Shown in pieces: positions 49,201-58,389 of a stretch of DNA of 64,000 nucleotides. A program made the translations under genes and the position numbers. The notes under the pieces were generated by a model that had not been told where the DNA came from, made no database searches, and saw only the letters and a program-made list of their open reading frames with translations. Every line of letters begins with the position of its first letter. Within the stretch, counting starts at the first letter, position 1. Origin of the DNA: Sipunculus nudus. Taxonomy: Eukaryota; Annelida; Sipuncula; Golfingiida; Sipunculidae. The stretch is taken from the NCBI GenBank assembly GCA_026874595.1, contig CM049309.1, positions 13,568,576 through 13,632,575 of the forward strand, read 5' to 3'.

Positions 49201-52200
49201 GCATGGATTGAGTAGCAAGGGGAAATAGAGTTACAAATAGAATGGATGTCTGCCACATTAACATGATTGTAGGTGGCGCCACCTGTTATTTGAACGAGGA
49301 ACTATCCAAGATGTATACACATGCAAAATTTCAGGTAGAAAAGTCAAATGACTGCAGAGATATGAGTGATTTTATCCCACAGCAGATGGACGCTGTGCAC
49401 AAATGGCAGCATGTGACGCCACCATTTTTGTGTATGTTATAAAGCTATCCAAGGGCTACATTTGTGTAAAAAATTTTTCCTGATTGGTCAAAAGAGTCCG
49501 GAGATATAAGCAATAATGTCTGCAGCATGAACGTGAATGAAGCTGGCACCACCTGTCATAAAATCAAGAAAGCTATCCAGGATGTATACACTTGCCTAAT
49601 TACAGGTAATTTGGTCAAACCACTGCAGAGATAGGAGTGATTTTAACCAAAGGCAGACAAACAGATGGATGCTGTGCAAAAATGGCTGCAGGTGGCGCCA
49701 CCATTTTTGTGTACGTTATAAAGCTATCCAAGGGCTACATTTGTGTAAATTTTTTTTCCTGATTGGTCAAACAGTTCCAGAGATATAAGCATGGATGTCT
49801 ACAACATGAACGTGAATGTAGGTGATGCCACCTGTAATAAAATCAAGAAAACTATGCCGGATGTATACGCATGCCAAATTTCAGGTAATTTGGTCAAACC
49901 ACTACAGAGATATGAGTGATTTTAACCAAAGGCAGACAAACAGATGGATGCTGTGCAAAAATGGCTGCAGGTGGCGCCACCATTTTTGTGTACGTTATAA
50001 AGCTATCCAAGGGCTACATTTGTGTAAATTTTTTTTCCTGATTGGTCAAACAGTTCCTGAGATATAAGCTTGGATGTCTGCAGCGTAAACATGAATGTAG
50101 GTGGCACCTTCTGTCATAAAATTAAGAAAGCTATCTAGAATGTATACGCATGCCAAATTTCAGGTGAATTAGTCAAACCACTGCAGAGATATGAGTGATT
50201 TTAACCCAAGGAAGATGAACAGATGGACACTGTGCAAACATGGTTACAGATGACGCCACATTTTTTTGTGTATGTTATAAAGCTATCCAAGGGCTACATT
50301 TGTACAAAGTTTTTTTCCTTATCAGTCAAACGGTTCCTGAGATATGTGGGTTTATGTGTGGAAACAGACGCACAAATAGATGCTGGGCAGAGAGGAAAGG
50401 TCAGAGGTCAAGGCCAATTGGTTAGGCACCAGTTCACATGTGACCCGATAATTGGTGTAAGTTTCGGAAAAATCTGTCCAGTAGTCTCAGAGGAGTTCTC
50501 TGGAAACGAACGCAGAGGCAGCTGCGGAAGAATCCAGTAAAAAAAATAGTATCTGCAAAACTTCGTTTTGGCAGATACAATTAAATTTTCTTTCAATGAA
50601 ATATATTTATAATATTTCTTAAATACATATTGTTTCTGAATAAATTAAAAAAATATGAATAAAAGTCATCCCACAAACCTATGGTTAAGCCAAACTTACA
50701 TGATAGGAGAATATTTGGAATAAAAGATAAGGGTGTCATTAAGATATCGCATTTATTTAAATTTTTAATAAACAATTAAATTTATGCAATGTACATACTT
50801 TCCACAGCGTTGAGGAGTAAATTTATATGTCAAAAGAGTCCAGTCTCTGAATTTCCCTTATGTACAGTCTACCGTAAATCATTCAAATCGGGAAACCTCA
50901 AACTCAATATTGGAACAATATTAAATTATTGTAATAATTAATAACAAATTGTCAACATCAAAATTTTATCCCAACATAGAAATTTTGACTGGATGCCTCA
51001 AACTGAGTAATGACTTTGTCAGACTGACATAGCCTTGACTAGGCTTCACATCAACAGACATTCAATATGGCAGAAACGCTGGGGCGATCGAGAGCGTTCG
51101 CCGACCTTCGGCAGCCGGTGCTACTCGTAAACAAATTTGAACTATGTACAGTGATTTCATCTGCTGAAATTGATTCAAATACATCAAACTCAATATTGGG
51201 ACAGAATTATTTTCAACATGATAAGTTTATTCTGACATTGAGATTATGACCGGATGTCTCAAATTCAGCTATGATTTTGTCAAATTTACAATGCCATGAC
51301 TGGGCCTCAAATGAGGAGGCATTCAACATGGCGGAAACAGGGATATTCGGGAGCGTTTTGGGGCTTTTGGCTGCTGTCACTGCATGTGCGCCCACAATCA
51401 TATTTGGAATACTGCACAGGCCAAATTGTTCATTTTAATCAACATTTTGACATATTTTGCAATAGATATAATTATAAAATGCTATCAGTATTATTTATTC
51501 AGAACAGAAATAGTGACCAAATTTGCCGGCACAATCCACTCATCTGCCAAGACTCATGTAATCTAAATGTTGATGCTCATTGGTTGAGTCAGTCATGTGA
51601 TAGGGAATTCCCATGATTTACATGAGATCTATCAATGAATCTAAATACCTGCTGTTCACTGCATGCACAAAGTGTTCCACAGAGCTGCTAAGCGTAGCGT
51701 AACTGGTGGCTGCTGATATATCGGACTCAGGTGTCCATTCATTATAGGGTTTTGGGCTCAATATGACTGTCCCTGTCCGTGTTTAGCAGGTGTCTGCTCA
51801 TGACAGGTCAATTTCAATGGGAAATGGGTTGGGACAATGGCTTAGTGTTTGTACATTGAAGGTGATCACTCATCCCGATGTCCCCTCACGGTGTGTTTGG
51901 TTGTACTTGTTAAGGATGCCATGCATGAACCATAGATAATATAACAGACAAGTCAACCAGGCCGTTAAGTGATTGATTCTTATATCACAAGCAGGAATGT
52001 TTAAAAATTTACATATTTTCCTTATTCTGCCATATGTGCAAGTTTTATTTGGCAAATTTTTTTTTTTGTGAGAAAAAACAGTGGGACAGGGGTGGTGGAA
52101 TGCACTATAACAGAAGACCATGGGAATGTTCAAGCTTCATGCAAGTTACCTTTGAGTGTTTCTTCCACTACTTCTACTATCCTGTCAATCTGTTGTACAC

Positions 52201-54328
52201 CCACTACACTCAGACCCTAAAACATAAGAACAATTCTATGCCAATCTAGGCTATTATGTATAAATATGTATGAACATAAGACTGAACAGGACAGGCTGCA
52301 GGTTTCATATTTTATGCATATTTTTCCAATTTAGTTTTCTTAAAATAAATGAAAAATATTATACATAAAGAAATCTGGCATTCATAAAGAAGACTTTCTC
52401 TTTAAGACAAGGTATGTAAAGAAAACTGTTATTGGTCAGAACTGGATTGAATGTAATCTGATTGGCCTATTGCTGCAGGATCAAACTTTAACAGCAGTTG
52501 TTTCAGATGTTTTGGTTAGCTCCAATATCATTGGAGGGAATGGCATGGTAAATTATTTCGTTGATGGTCTGAAATAAATTTAACAATATGATGATTCACT
52601 ATCTTTCTAAACACAAAGAGTAAAATTGGCTTGTAATCTTGACTATGATATTTGTTGTCTTTATTGTATTCTGTATTGTATCATGAGCAAACTATGACAG
52701 AACTTATTGTATCCTGATATAAATTATTATCACAGCTCTATTATATATATATATACCTTCTACATGAAGGCAGTCTGCCCCAGACTGCCCCTGTGGTACA
52801 CAGTGCTTATACATGTACAGTACCTGGAGGTAGTCTGCCTTTTGCTGGCCCTGTGGTACACAGCCGGCCACCACCAAGTATTTATCCATTTCTCTGGCTT
52901 TCTTGATCTCGTTCCTGAAGTGGTCCTCGGCCGGGTTTTTCACTGTACAGCTGTTCAGCAGCCACAGGTCAGCGGACTCCTTGTCATCTGACAGCACAAG
53001 AAATCTGCCTTTACTGTATGACTAATAAATAAAGGGCTGATAAGAACAATGACAGTTCTGGTTGACCAATTAAGTTGTAGTTATAATGATACATGATCTC
53101 ACAATACAATACGTATCATGAACTTTCACTCATGATATGACCAAGGCACAATACTTTTTAAGGGGACCTATTCTGATATCTGACGTTTATTAACTGAACA
53201 TAATACCTTTAGCCTTTTTATAAAAAAAAAGGCCAGATAATGCCAATCCTTACTTTACTGACGTGCTCACGTATGAGTTAAGTTTGAAATCAATATGTCA
53301 ATCAAAACTGAAGTTGTCATCAAACAACAAATTTGTGGACAGAGGGCCTTTTTGACCTTTGACCTTGTGACCCCAAAATCCATAGGTTTCTTCCTCTATT
53401 AGCAGGTGAGCAATTTGTGGGAGATGGAAGGTTTGGGTTGAAGGTTAATATGCACCCACAATCATTTTAAAGAAAATGGATCCTGTCACCTTGACCTTTA
53501 ACTTCATGACCCCAAAATCAATAGTTTCCCTGGAGGGAATGGTGCTACTCAACCATCTCCTCTACTCACCTGTGATTGAGTAGCCAAAGGCAGCCAGTTG
53601 TCCTGCCATGTACTCACTGTCTGAGTTGTTATGTGAGCAGCCCCATGTCTTAACAAATACCTTTTGAGTACCTACAAAAAATAAAACAAATTACTTCTAA
53701 TTCTAAATAATATTTATACAATTACACCTTGAATAACATTCTGCAAAGCTCGAACTTATTCTAATCCTAATCCTAAAAAAGTATCTACACAGTTACATTT
53801 TGATTAATACTTTTCAGTAGTACTGATGACTATAGCTAGCCATAAAGTATCTACATTTACTCCTTGAGTAACATCCTAAGTGCTAGGAGTACCATTAAAG
53901 TCTACTCAGACAGAATATCAACAGAATTACCATTTGAGTGACAAACTGAATATATTTTACCAATTCTAATCCAGCAAAATATCTATGTTACTTCTTAAAC
54001 TAAAGATACAATAATAACAATGCATTATCTGAATTCAAGCAGTTTTCATCTATATGAAATTTTTTTTCAGTAACACTCTTGATCTTGATTTAATTAATAC
54101 GATCATAAACTGTGAGTAAGAACGATGTGGTTTTTATGTTTTTCAGCATATTTTACCAGGTATAATGCTATCTGTGTGTGGTTCAGCCTCAGCTTCCTTC
54201 TTTCCAACCTGATGTCTTTTTCTTGCTCTTGATGTTACGTGACGTCTACCATTTCTGTCCTGCATGCCATCATTACCAGAGGATCCAATGTCCTCGATAT
54301 CATCCACACTGTCACAGGCAGCAGGCAT
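34091..54328 (-). CDS. CDKAL1: CDKAL1 orthologue: tRNA-Lys ms2t6A37 methylthiotransferase, 14 coding exons
   Basis: CDKAL1 is a radical-SAM iron-sulfur enzyme that adds a methylthio group to t6A37 of cytosolic tRNA-Lys(UUU), aiding accurate AAA/AAG reading. Fourteen exons join to 552 codons plus TGA, close to the 579 of the human protein. The MTTase domain carries its three cluster Cys at about C69 (TWGCS), C105 ([10 protein letters not shown]) and C134 (AGCVPQ). The radical-SAM CxxxCxxC is C210, C214 and C217 (CLNQCTYC). Further landmarks are [41 protein letters not shown] and a TRAM region at about 415-500. Residues 529-549 form a hydrophobic tail anchor, which in the family holds the enzyme in the ER membrane. 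The start ATG (54326-54328) has an in-frame upstream stop. The N-terminal 57 residues are poorly conserved. The longest intron is 9.3 kb. The 5' UTR exon was not located. Confidence 0.97.
34763..34933 (-). CDS. CDKAL1: CDKAL1 coding exon 13 (TRAM)
   Basis: 171 nt encoding [20 protein letters not shown] and ASRPI...LKSGEVSGL, the second half of TRAM. Confidence 0.95.
35316..35399 (-). CDS. CDKAL1: CDKAL1 coding exon 12 (TRAM)
   Basis: 84 nt encoding [20 protein letters not shown], part of the TRAM RNA-binding domain. Confidence 0.95.
35540..36380 (-). repeat. diverged dispersed repeats in CDKAL1 intron 11
   Basis: First a TGACC-rich repeat (phrases such as GACCTCATGACCCCAAAATC near 35881-35900), preceded by ACCCATGGGTCAC at 35543. 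Then, from about 36140, comes an inverted relative of the 337-bp repeat, with GGTGGCACCACC near 36166 and GGTGGTGCCACC near 36316. Confidence 0.6.
36579..36641 (-). CDS. CDKAL1: CDKAL1 coding exon 11
   Basis: 63 nt encoding [20 protein letters not shown]; matches the human KKQRTK...FHSYSPYDH region at the start of the TRAM part. Confidence 0.93.
36891..36980 (-). other. CDKAL1: candidate in-frame cassette exon in CDKAL1 intron 10
   Basis: A 90-nt stretch with an acceptor-like ATTTTTCTTCCATTGAAG and donor GT at 36890 (ACA|GTAAGA). It is open for 30 codons in phase 0/0, so inclusion would keep the frame. The peptide starts [20 protein letters not shown]. Human CDKAL1 has no residues at this position, and the exons on each side join there without it, so it is not part of the main model. 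Confidence 0.25.
37573..37923. mobile_element. Tigger/pogo-like MITE, about 351 bp
   Basis: Left end TACAGTAGAG and right end CTCTACTGTA are exact inverted repeats bounded by TA; internally AGTGTCATTAATCC and a related inverted phrase continue the symmetry. Non-coding. It lies in CDKAL1 intron 10. Confidence 0.65.
37944..38063 (-). CDS. CDKAL1: CDKAL1 coding exon 10
   Basis: Encodes [20 protein letters not shown], the most conserved stretch at the end of the radical-SAM domain; donor GAG|GTTGGT, phase 0. Confidence 0.97.
38599..38659 (-). CDS. CDKAL1: CDKAL1 coding exon 9
   Basis: 61 nt encoding [20 protein letters not shown]. Acceptor CACTGCAG, donor GAG|GTAAGA. Confidence 0.96.
39119..39205 (-). 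mobile_element. tRNA-derived SINE head
   Basis: On the - strand it begins GTGGAGCGTGGTGGCGTAAT and GGTTAAGGGCATTGGACTTG, then GGTTGTGGGTACGCGTCCC. These match an internal A box (TGGCGTAATGG) and a decayed B box (GGGTTCGAATCCC type) at tRNA-like spacing. The acceptor stem does not pair well, so it is a SINE head and not a tRNA gene. It lies in CDKAL1 intron 8. Confidence 0.65.
39610..39755 (-). CDS. CDKAL1: CDKAL1 coding exon 8
   Basis: Encodes [20 protein letters not shown] and ends AFLKA-type helix; donor CAAG|GTAAGG, phase 2. Confidence 0.96.
39790..40330 (-). repeat. dispersed repeat with TGACCTCTGACCTCATT
   Basis: Two to three diverged subunits of about 120-130 bp with GTGACCTCTGACCTCATT, TATGCA(T/C)GGATTTTGCC and AACTCAGGTGAGATA. 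Related copies lie at 41100-41480 and 62790-62960. Confidence 0.65.
40497..40509. repeat. G homopolymer
   Basis: About 13 consecutive G on the + strand in CDKAL1 intron 7; a similar run occurs near 638-650. Confidence 0.85.
40858..41024 (-). CDS. CDKAL1: CDKAL1 coding exon 7
   Basis: Encodes [17 protein letters not shown] and [17 protein letters not shown] in the radical-SAM barrel. Confidence 0.97.
41100..41480 (-). repeat. second copy of the TGACCTCTGACCTCATT repeat
   Basis: Shares CAAGAGCACCG, GTGACCTCTGACCTCATT, AAATATGCATGGATTTTGC and AACTCAGGTGAGATA with 39790-40330, again as two diverged subunits. Confidence 0.65.
42002..42105 (-). CDS. CDKAL1: CDKAL1 coding exon 6 (radical-SAM cluster motif)
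   Basis: Begins with the last base of Gly209 and encodes [21 protein letters not shown]210, C214 and C217 bind the SAM-cleaving [4Fe-4S] cluster. Confidence 0.97.
42761..42881 (-). CDS. CDKAL1: CDKAL1 coding exon 5
   Basis: Linker before the radical-SAM domain, ending [17 protein letters not shown]; conserved in the family. Donor ACTGG|GTGAGT. Confidence 0.95.
43152..43166. promoter_or_regulatory. perfect consensus estrogen-response-element palindrome
   Basis: AGGTCACTGTGACCT is the reverse complement of the vertebrate vitellogenin ERE AGGTCACAGTGACCT: two AGGTCA half-sites inverted with a 3-bp spacer. A second, one-mismatch copy (TGTCACAGTGACCT) follows at 43176-43189. It lies in CDKAL1 intron 5, about 0.3 kb 5' (by gene orientation) of exon 5. 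Function is not shown; it may belong to a repeat. Confidence 0.4.
43689..43802. mobile_element. probable Tigger-like MITE fragment
   Basis: TACAGCAGAACCTGTCGTGAGG starts like a Tigger end (22 bp; the key part is TACAGCAGAACC), with GTGTCCC phrases inside and ACTGTA at the right edge. A related fragment with TGTCCCCTCACGG lies at 51680-51910. The inverted repeats are too decayed for certainty. Confidence 0.35.
43893..45073 (-). mobile_element. HINE/Helentron-like non-autonomous element, copy 1, with central tandem array
   Basis: Read on the - strand, the left part is TAATTGTATCTGCCAAAAC with its own hairpin partner (GTTTTGCGGATAC). At the other end come TTTAGGCAGATAC (subterminal inverted repeat), a perfect 7-bp hairpin TAGTCGC-TTT-GCGACTA (43905-43921), and CTAG followed by T. 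Terminal hairpin, subterminal repeats and a CTAG end are the hallmarks of Helitron/Helentron derivatives. Inside, GGTGGCGCCACC-type palindromes start at 44189, 44318, 44467, 44596 and 44745, alternating 129 and 149 bp apart, which defines a 278-bp dimeric repeat. Short open frames in it (GGAT...YTHAKF) are shared by the repeats and are unlikely to be a gene. Confidence 0.75.
45150..45886 (-). mobile_element. second HINE-like family with the same end architecture and TGACC-rich body
   Basis: The - strand 3' end shows TGTCTGGGGATAC (subterminal repeat, 45181-45193), a perfect hairpin TGGCACC-TGC-GGTGCCA (45162-45178), then CTAG (45150-45153) and T. The other end is TAATTATATCCCCAGACA, which pairs with TATCCCC nearby. 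Layout and the AATTA terminus match the 43.9 and 49.1 kb elements although the sequences differ. The body repeats CCTGTGACCTTGACCT and CCCAAAATCAAT phrases, also found at 35.85 and 53.3-53.5 kb. Confidence 0.65.
47820..49128 (+). repeat. two tandem copies of a 640-bp dispersed repeat with terminal palindrome
   Basis: Phrases such as AGTCCATTATGTTTTGGCCC, ATAACTT, GGTATGTTCATAG and GATATTAGGCAGCCTTGAAG occur in order at about 47.95-48.15 and again at 48.63-48.84 kb; a third copy lies at 58.4-58.99 kb. The right copy ends with a (GACA/GACG)n microsatellite and the imperfect palindrome AGCTCAGATGACTTATAGTC continuing AGCTTAGCT. Confidence 0.75.
48995..49082. repeat. (GACA)n/(GACG)n microsatellite
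   Basis: Alternating GACA and GACG/ACGG tetramers. The Ser/Val/Cys/Pro repeat peptide on the - strand is a translation artefact of this run. Confidence 0.85.
49132..50583 (-). mobile_element. HINE/Helentron-like non-autonomous element, copy 2
   Basis: Same family as 43893-45073. CTAG is at 49132-49135, a decayed hairpin TAGTTGACAAGTGACTA at 49144-49160, and GTATCTGCCAAAA at 49164-49176. At the far end is the exact inverse TTTTGGCAGATAC inside the hairpin GTATCTGCAAAAC-TTC-GTTTTGGCAGATAC (50549-50578), then AATTA. The central array has eight palindrome positions (49272, about 49412, 49542, 49691, 49821, 49970, 50100, 50249), most spaced 130/149 bp. It directly abuts the preceding repeat. Confidence 0.75.
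50980..51400 (+). repeat. 260-bp tandem duplication with CpG-rich ATGGCGGAAAC core
   Basis: GACTGGATGCCTCAAACTGA...TTCAATATGGCAGAAACGCTGG at 50.99-51.09 kb repeats as GACCGGATGTCTCAAATTCA...TTCAACATGGCGGAAACAGG at 51.25-51.35 kb. Both cores are followed by GGGAGCG or GAGAGCG and are much richer in CpG than the surroundings. ATGGCGG resembles a YY1 site. Frames starting at each ATG are short and unrelated beyond MAET. Confidence 0.6.
51680..51910. repeat. dispersed repeat with GTGTCC/TGTCCCCTCACGG
   Basis: Phrases CAGGTGTCC, CTGTCCGTGTTTAGCAGGTG and CCCGATGTCCCCTCACGG; related to 43689-43802 and typical of decayed Tigger-like ends. Confidence 0.4.
52150..52216 (-). CDS. CDKAL1: CDKAL1 coding exon 4
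   Basis: Encodes [20 protein letters not shown]. Acceptor TTATGTTTTAG, donor CAAAG|GTAACT. The following intron runs 9.3 kb to 42882. Confidence 0.95.
52824..52987 (-). CDS. CDKAL1: CDKAL1 coding exon 3
   Basis: Encodes [20 protein letters not shown] and VVAGCVPQ, with the second and third MTTase cluster Cys (C105, C134). Near-identical in type to the human exon. Confidence 0.97.
53280..53530 (-). repeat. TGACC-rich dispersed repeat fragment
   Basis: Contains TTGACCTTTGACCTTGTGAC, CCCAAAATCCATAG and a second diverged unit ending CATGACCCCAAAATCAATAG; same family as the body of 45150-45886. TGACCTTTGACC (53353-53364) is an exact DR1-type pair. Confidence 0.65.
53570..53671 (-). CDS. CDKAL1: CDKAL1 coding exon 2 (start of the MTTase domain)
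   Basis: Encodes [20 protein letters not shown] with cluster Cys69. Acceptor TTTTTGTAG, donor CACAG|GTGAGT. Confidence 0.95.
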
Positions 54329-54334
54329 CTCACT
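54157..54334 (-). CDS. CDKAL1: CDKAL1 coding exon 1
   Basis: The exon begins after TTACCATTTAG; the ATG is at 54328. It codes for 57 residues, acidic then basic ([11 protein letters not shown]), ends with the first base of Gly58 and has donor GTAAAA. The presence of an acceptor implies a non-coding first exon further right. Confidence 0.85.
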
Positions 54335-54599
54335 CTAAATGGTAACAGAAAATACAAGTAATCAATTATATCTATTTTTGGTCATATTCTTTCATTAATA
54401 ACAAATGATGTTGTTTTGACATGGAAAGCAGTCATAATCACATCATCCAGAAAGAAGTCTACCAGTCTGTCAGTCTCATCATCTCAAAGATATTAGAATG
54501 ATGGGACACAAAGTGGATAGTAGCATTTAAATTAACATTAAACAAACAGGCAGTCTGAGTTTGATGAACAAGTCAGACTGAATAGATGCAGTTATTATT

Positions 54600-54880
54600 G
54601 TCCCCACATCTGTGGAACAGAGGACATTGAATTGGGTTTTTCTGTCTGTCCGTCCCTCTGTCAGGGTTTCATTTCTGTGCAATAAATATTATTCAATTAC
54701 ATTTAAATTTCAGTAAGTGATTGCTCTCATGCACCCTTTTGTTGGGACTGAGTGTGTGTCTGAAATTTTATTAACACCAGCTCCAAGAAATTATAAAATG
54801 TGGAAACATCTTCAGGGGACAATGAAAACTTAAACACTGGCACTATGACATGTGGAGACATCTTCAGGGAAAAATAAAAA
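54600..54880. repeat. TGTCCCCAC-ended dispersed repeat
   Basis: Starts TTGTCCCCACATCTGTGGAA, has TCTGTCTGTCCGTCCCTCTG, and a 60-bp internal duplication with ATGTGGA(A/G)ACATCTTCAGG. An inverted relative lies at 59120-59460. Confidence 0.6.
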
Positions 54881-57219
54881 CTAAACAATACTGAGAAGGC
54901 AATGATGAAGATCACAGGAAGCTAAAATAACAAGAGGTGGAAGAGGAGGACATGAATTCCATGTATTTGCTTGTTCTAGGTATAATTCTTTACAACCGAT
55001 TTCATGGTAATAAAAAACAGTACACAAAATAATTGATTATTAATTAATAATTGGTTTTTCATTTAATCTTCAAACATGATTTTACAAACAATTCCTACCA
55101 TAGAAATTACCAAATGTACTAGACTAAGTGATTACAATGTTTAAGCAAAATTATTGTGATCAATGTTCCTTTATTAAATTTAAAATTATATTTATAAATG
55201 TCTGGCATCAGAGAAGCTGTAGCATTCCCACTCATTGGGCATGATCACTTTAAAAATAGGCCCTTTTTTCTGAAATATACATTGAAATGTTACATTTCAT
55301 GTTTAGTTACAGAGTTATAATTTTATATGGTATTAGCAACTGATGCTGCGTTCCCTAACTCTGGGATTTATCATTTTTTATGGTGCTCACCAGATGTCAG
55401 GTAGTGCAAACTACTTGCAACCTTTCGTTACCAATCATAAGTCCCACTGACCTGATGGCTAGGTTGTCATAGTAACAAAACTGTCATAGAAACTGATTTA
55501 TGATATTGTTCATAAAACTATTATATATACTAGTAAAATATTGGTTCCATTATTTGCTCCCTGGATCCTGCAAAGCAGTGGATAAAGGTGAAGGATGGCA
55601 AGAGGGACAGATGGGGTTACTCAAAGTAGCCCTAGTTTGCCAGGGTAAACATCACTGGGACCACATGTCAAATGCCATTTTCAACTTGTCAACTCAGATT
55701 TACCGTATAACCCAGAGGTAATTAATGCAGCATTAGTATGTGCTTTCAAGTGCAAATAATGTTTACACCAAAAGTTTTCAGCTGGTTCTCTGCTCTTGTT
55801 TATACCTGTCATTTAATCCCATAATAAAGCGCTGACTACATTGTTTGACACAGTGGTGATGTTGTGACAATGGTAATGATTGCATTTATTTTCCCGGGCC
55901 TGAAGAGATAGGAAATTACATAGTTGCCTGGAATTTCAGCCATAAATTATGAAAACTGTGACACATAAGTTATTTAACACCCATAATCTATTTAGCATTG
56001 GAGGTTTTCATCACAAAAAAATATCTAACCTATGAAGTTCATATTTCTGTTTTTTTTTTAACATTATATGTGAACCTGATGATGGTCATCCTTCAGATGA
56101 TTTTCCCTACATAATTCCCATGACTGAGTCTGAGGCCCATCTCAGTCATGGCACAGGACACGGTGAATGATAAAGTATCATTAAGAAAATATAAAGAGTT
56201 GAAGAAAGAAGACAATTATTTTCTGAAATGGCCTCCATAATCATTCTGTTTTCCTACAACCTCAACTGGTTTCACAGTTTCAAGTAGGACCTTGGGTAGC
56301 CTGATTTAATCTGACTCAATATTGAGCCCTGCCATATATTGAGTCTGATAGCCATACAGTTAGACTTTCTACAAAATAAGCCTCAGACTACACACCATCC
56401 AATCCCCTTTTAACGAGTGCCACAGGTTTTTCTACTACCCTGTGGGAATGCATCACTCTTCAAATTGGGCCTGTTTATACAAAATGAAAAAAAATTCTTC
56501 GAGGCTCCCAGTAAGGTTTTCAAGTGCCCCTAATCTGTTCTTCTCTATCCCTACTAAACTTGCTGATATGCCTCTGGTATATAGGTCAGTAAATGATTAA
56601 AAATTATGATCCAAGTCTAATTATTATTAGCTGCTATCAAAACACATATTTATCGGTGTCAAAAAGGTGAAATCCTGTGGGTACCGAAAAACACAGGTGT
56701 GCAGAGATGAGTGTCAGTAACCAGGGGAAAACAATTTTGTGACCGCCATTGCCCCTAGTTCAATTAAATACCTTTCCTGTATTTTTACCTGAACCTCTAC
56801 CTGTACCCAATCAATTAAGCAAACTGTATTATTTCACATGTGATCTGGAATTCCTTACCAGAAGCCAAAAAGTCAACACTTGAAGTTGACTTATCCAAAG
56901 ACGCTTTATTTCAATTCGCTCTGCTTTTCACCATCAACGTCTTGAGATTAATCCTTATGAAAACACCTAATAAGGTTCCAAATAGGAGACCCCTTTGAAT
57001 CATAAAAGTGACTTTTTATCCAGTGTCAACATAAAATAATTACCTTTTCGTTATCCTTTGACTTTTTATGAAACTTCTGAAAGGTTGTAGGATCAATGTG
57101 ATGCTCAAATGCCCTTCAAATCCATAATTTTACCAAGATTTGAATGTTTACATAGAAAAATAGCCTCCATGTTTTATGAAAAGTCCAACAGTCCTTTGCA
57201 GATGGATTTAGACTGGGAC

Positions 57220-58110
57220 CCTGCTCTGATATTATCGCTGTTGGAACTGAAAAAAGCGGTTGTTAATATAGGTCCGTGCAGGGTACCAGTCGACCATGGT
57301 TGGCACGAGTATAGAAACCGGTCTACATTTCCATGGTTGGTCTAAACCGGCTGGACCGTCTCATATTAGTAGTAATCAACATAAGCAATGACATGCCTAA
57401 TGATATGACATCGAATTACCTCTTAATTTTCCATTACATGAATCCTAAACATCATACTTCGTCCATATATACCCATAACCTCGTCCATGTAGACCAGATG
57501 CCATACTCCATCCCCATGGTGTGCTCACAACAAGTTCAAAAAATTTAGTTAAATCAAGGCGGGCTTGCAAGGATCTTTAAGGGATAATGTTTCATTAATA
57601 TATTGAGGTAAGAACCTGGTAATGTTGCCAGAAAGACCCATTTACTGCCAAAGACATGACCGGATGTATTTTAATGTGTATATTTAGCACTTTTAGAGTT
57701 TTTTTTCCTTCTATCATATCATTATTACAAGGCCTAATTGTAAACATCGTTCCCACGACTGTGATTGTATCACAGTTGTGGATTCCACAACAACACTGGA
57801 AGAGATACTTGTGGCAGGTGTACTGGGCGATAATGGATGAATCTCGCGAACTTCGTTTCAACTTTTAAACATATCAGTCAGACAACTGCATACAGACGTA
57901 TGACAATTAATGGATTAGATAATCGGTGTTATTCTGATACGACAGTCTTTAAATTTACCTTTTCTTGGTCACAAGCACGACGATGTAACTTCCTTCACTC
58001 AGTGTGCAATCTCATGTGTTCAGGGTGTAATGAAATCGTTGTAGTGTTTACACGTACCCGTCATTACAAACGCCAATAGGTGTCGCTGTAATGATGGAAC
58101 TGGTTTTGTT
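57220..58110 (-). promoter_or_regulatory. CpG-enriched stretch, candidate CDKAL1 promoter region
   Basis: About 30 CpGs fall within 0.9 kb (for example CTCGCGAACTTCG, ACGTACCCGTC, GTCGACC) while the adjacent several kb have few. It lies upstream of CDKAL1 coding exon 1, which itself starts at a splice acceptor and so needs an upstream non-coding exon. An ATTGG (inverted CCAAT) box is near 58072. No exon with a matching donor could be fixed. Confidence 0.3.
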
Positions 58111-58389
58111 CGAAAATATGAACAATAGTCCCTAATTATGACAAATTATTATGCAAATGCTATAAATGGTTTATATTATAATTTTTTAGTTTATTATTTA
58201 TTCATAGCAAATTAACTCGCTTAAAATTTACAGTTAAAATGCATTAGGCCAAATAGGCCGTCACATCATGTAGCAAATTAAAATATATAAGTTACATTTT
58301 TTAACAATTGCTTTCAAATTTCAGAATACATAACCAAAACCTTATCTGCTCTATCACATGAAAATAAAATAAAATATTCTTACACCTGG

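Larger units (their letters stand above)
42882..52149 (-). other. CDKAL1: CDKAL1 intron 5 (9.3 kb), repeat-dense
   Basis: Besides the elements listed, the parts at 45.9-47.8 and 50.6-50.98 kb are AT-rich with no supported exon on either strand. ACCCATGGGTCAC recurs at 45962. A G-rich patch near 47.55-47.63 kb has no evident function. Confidence 0.6.

Noticed and set aside
57109-57548. Small genes in the CpG-enriched stretch
   Set aside because: Frames are short, overlap each other and lack family resemblance; a promoter or 5' UTR is more likely.
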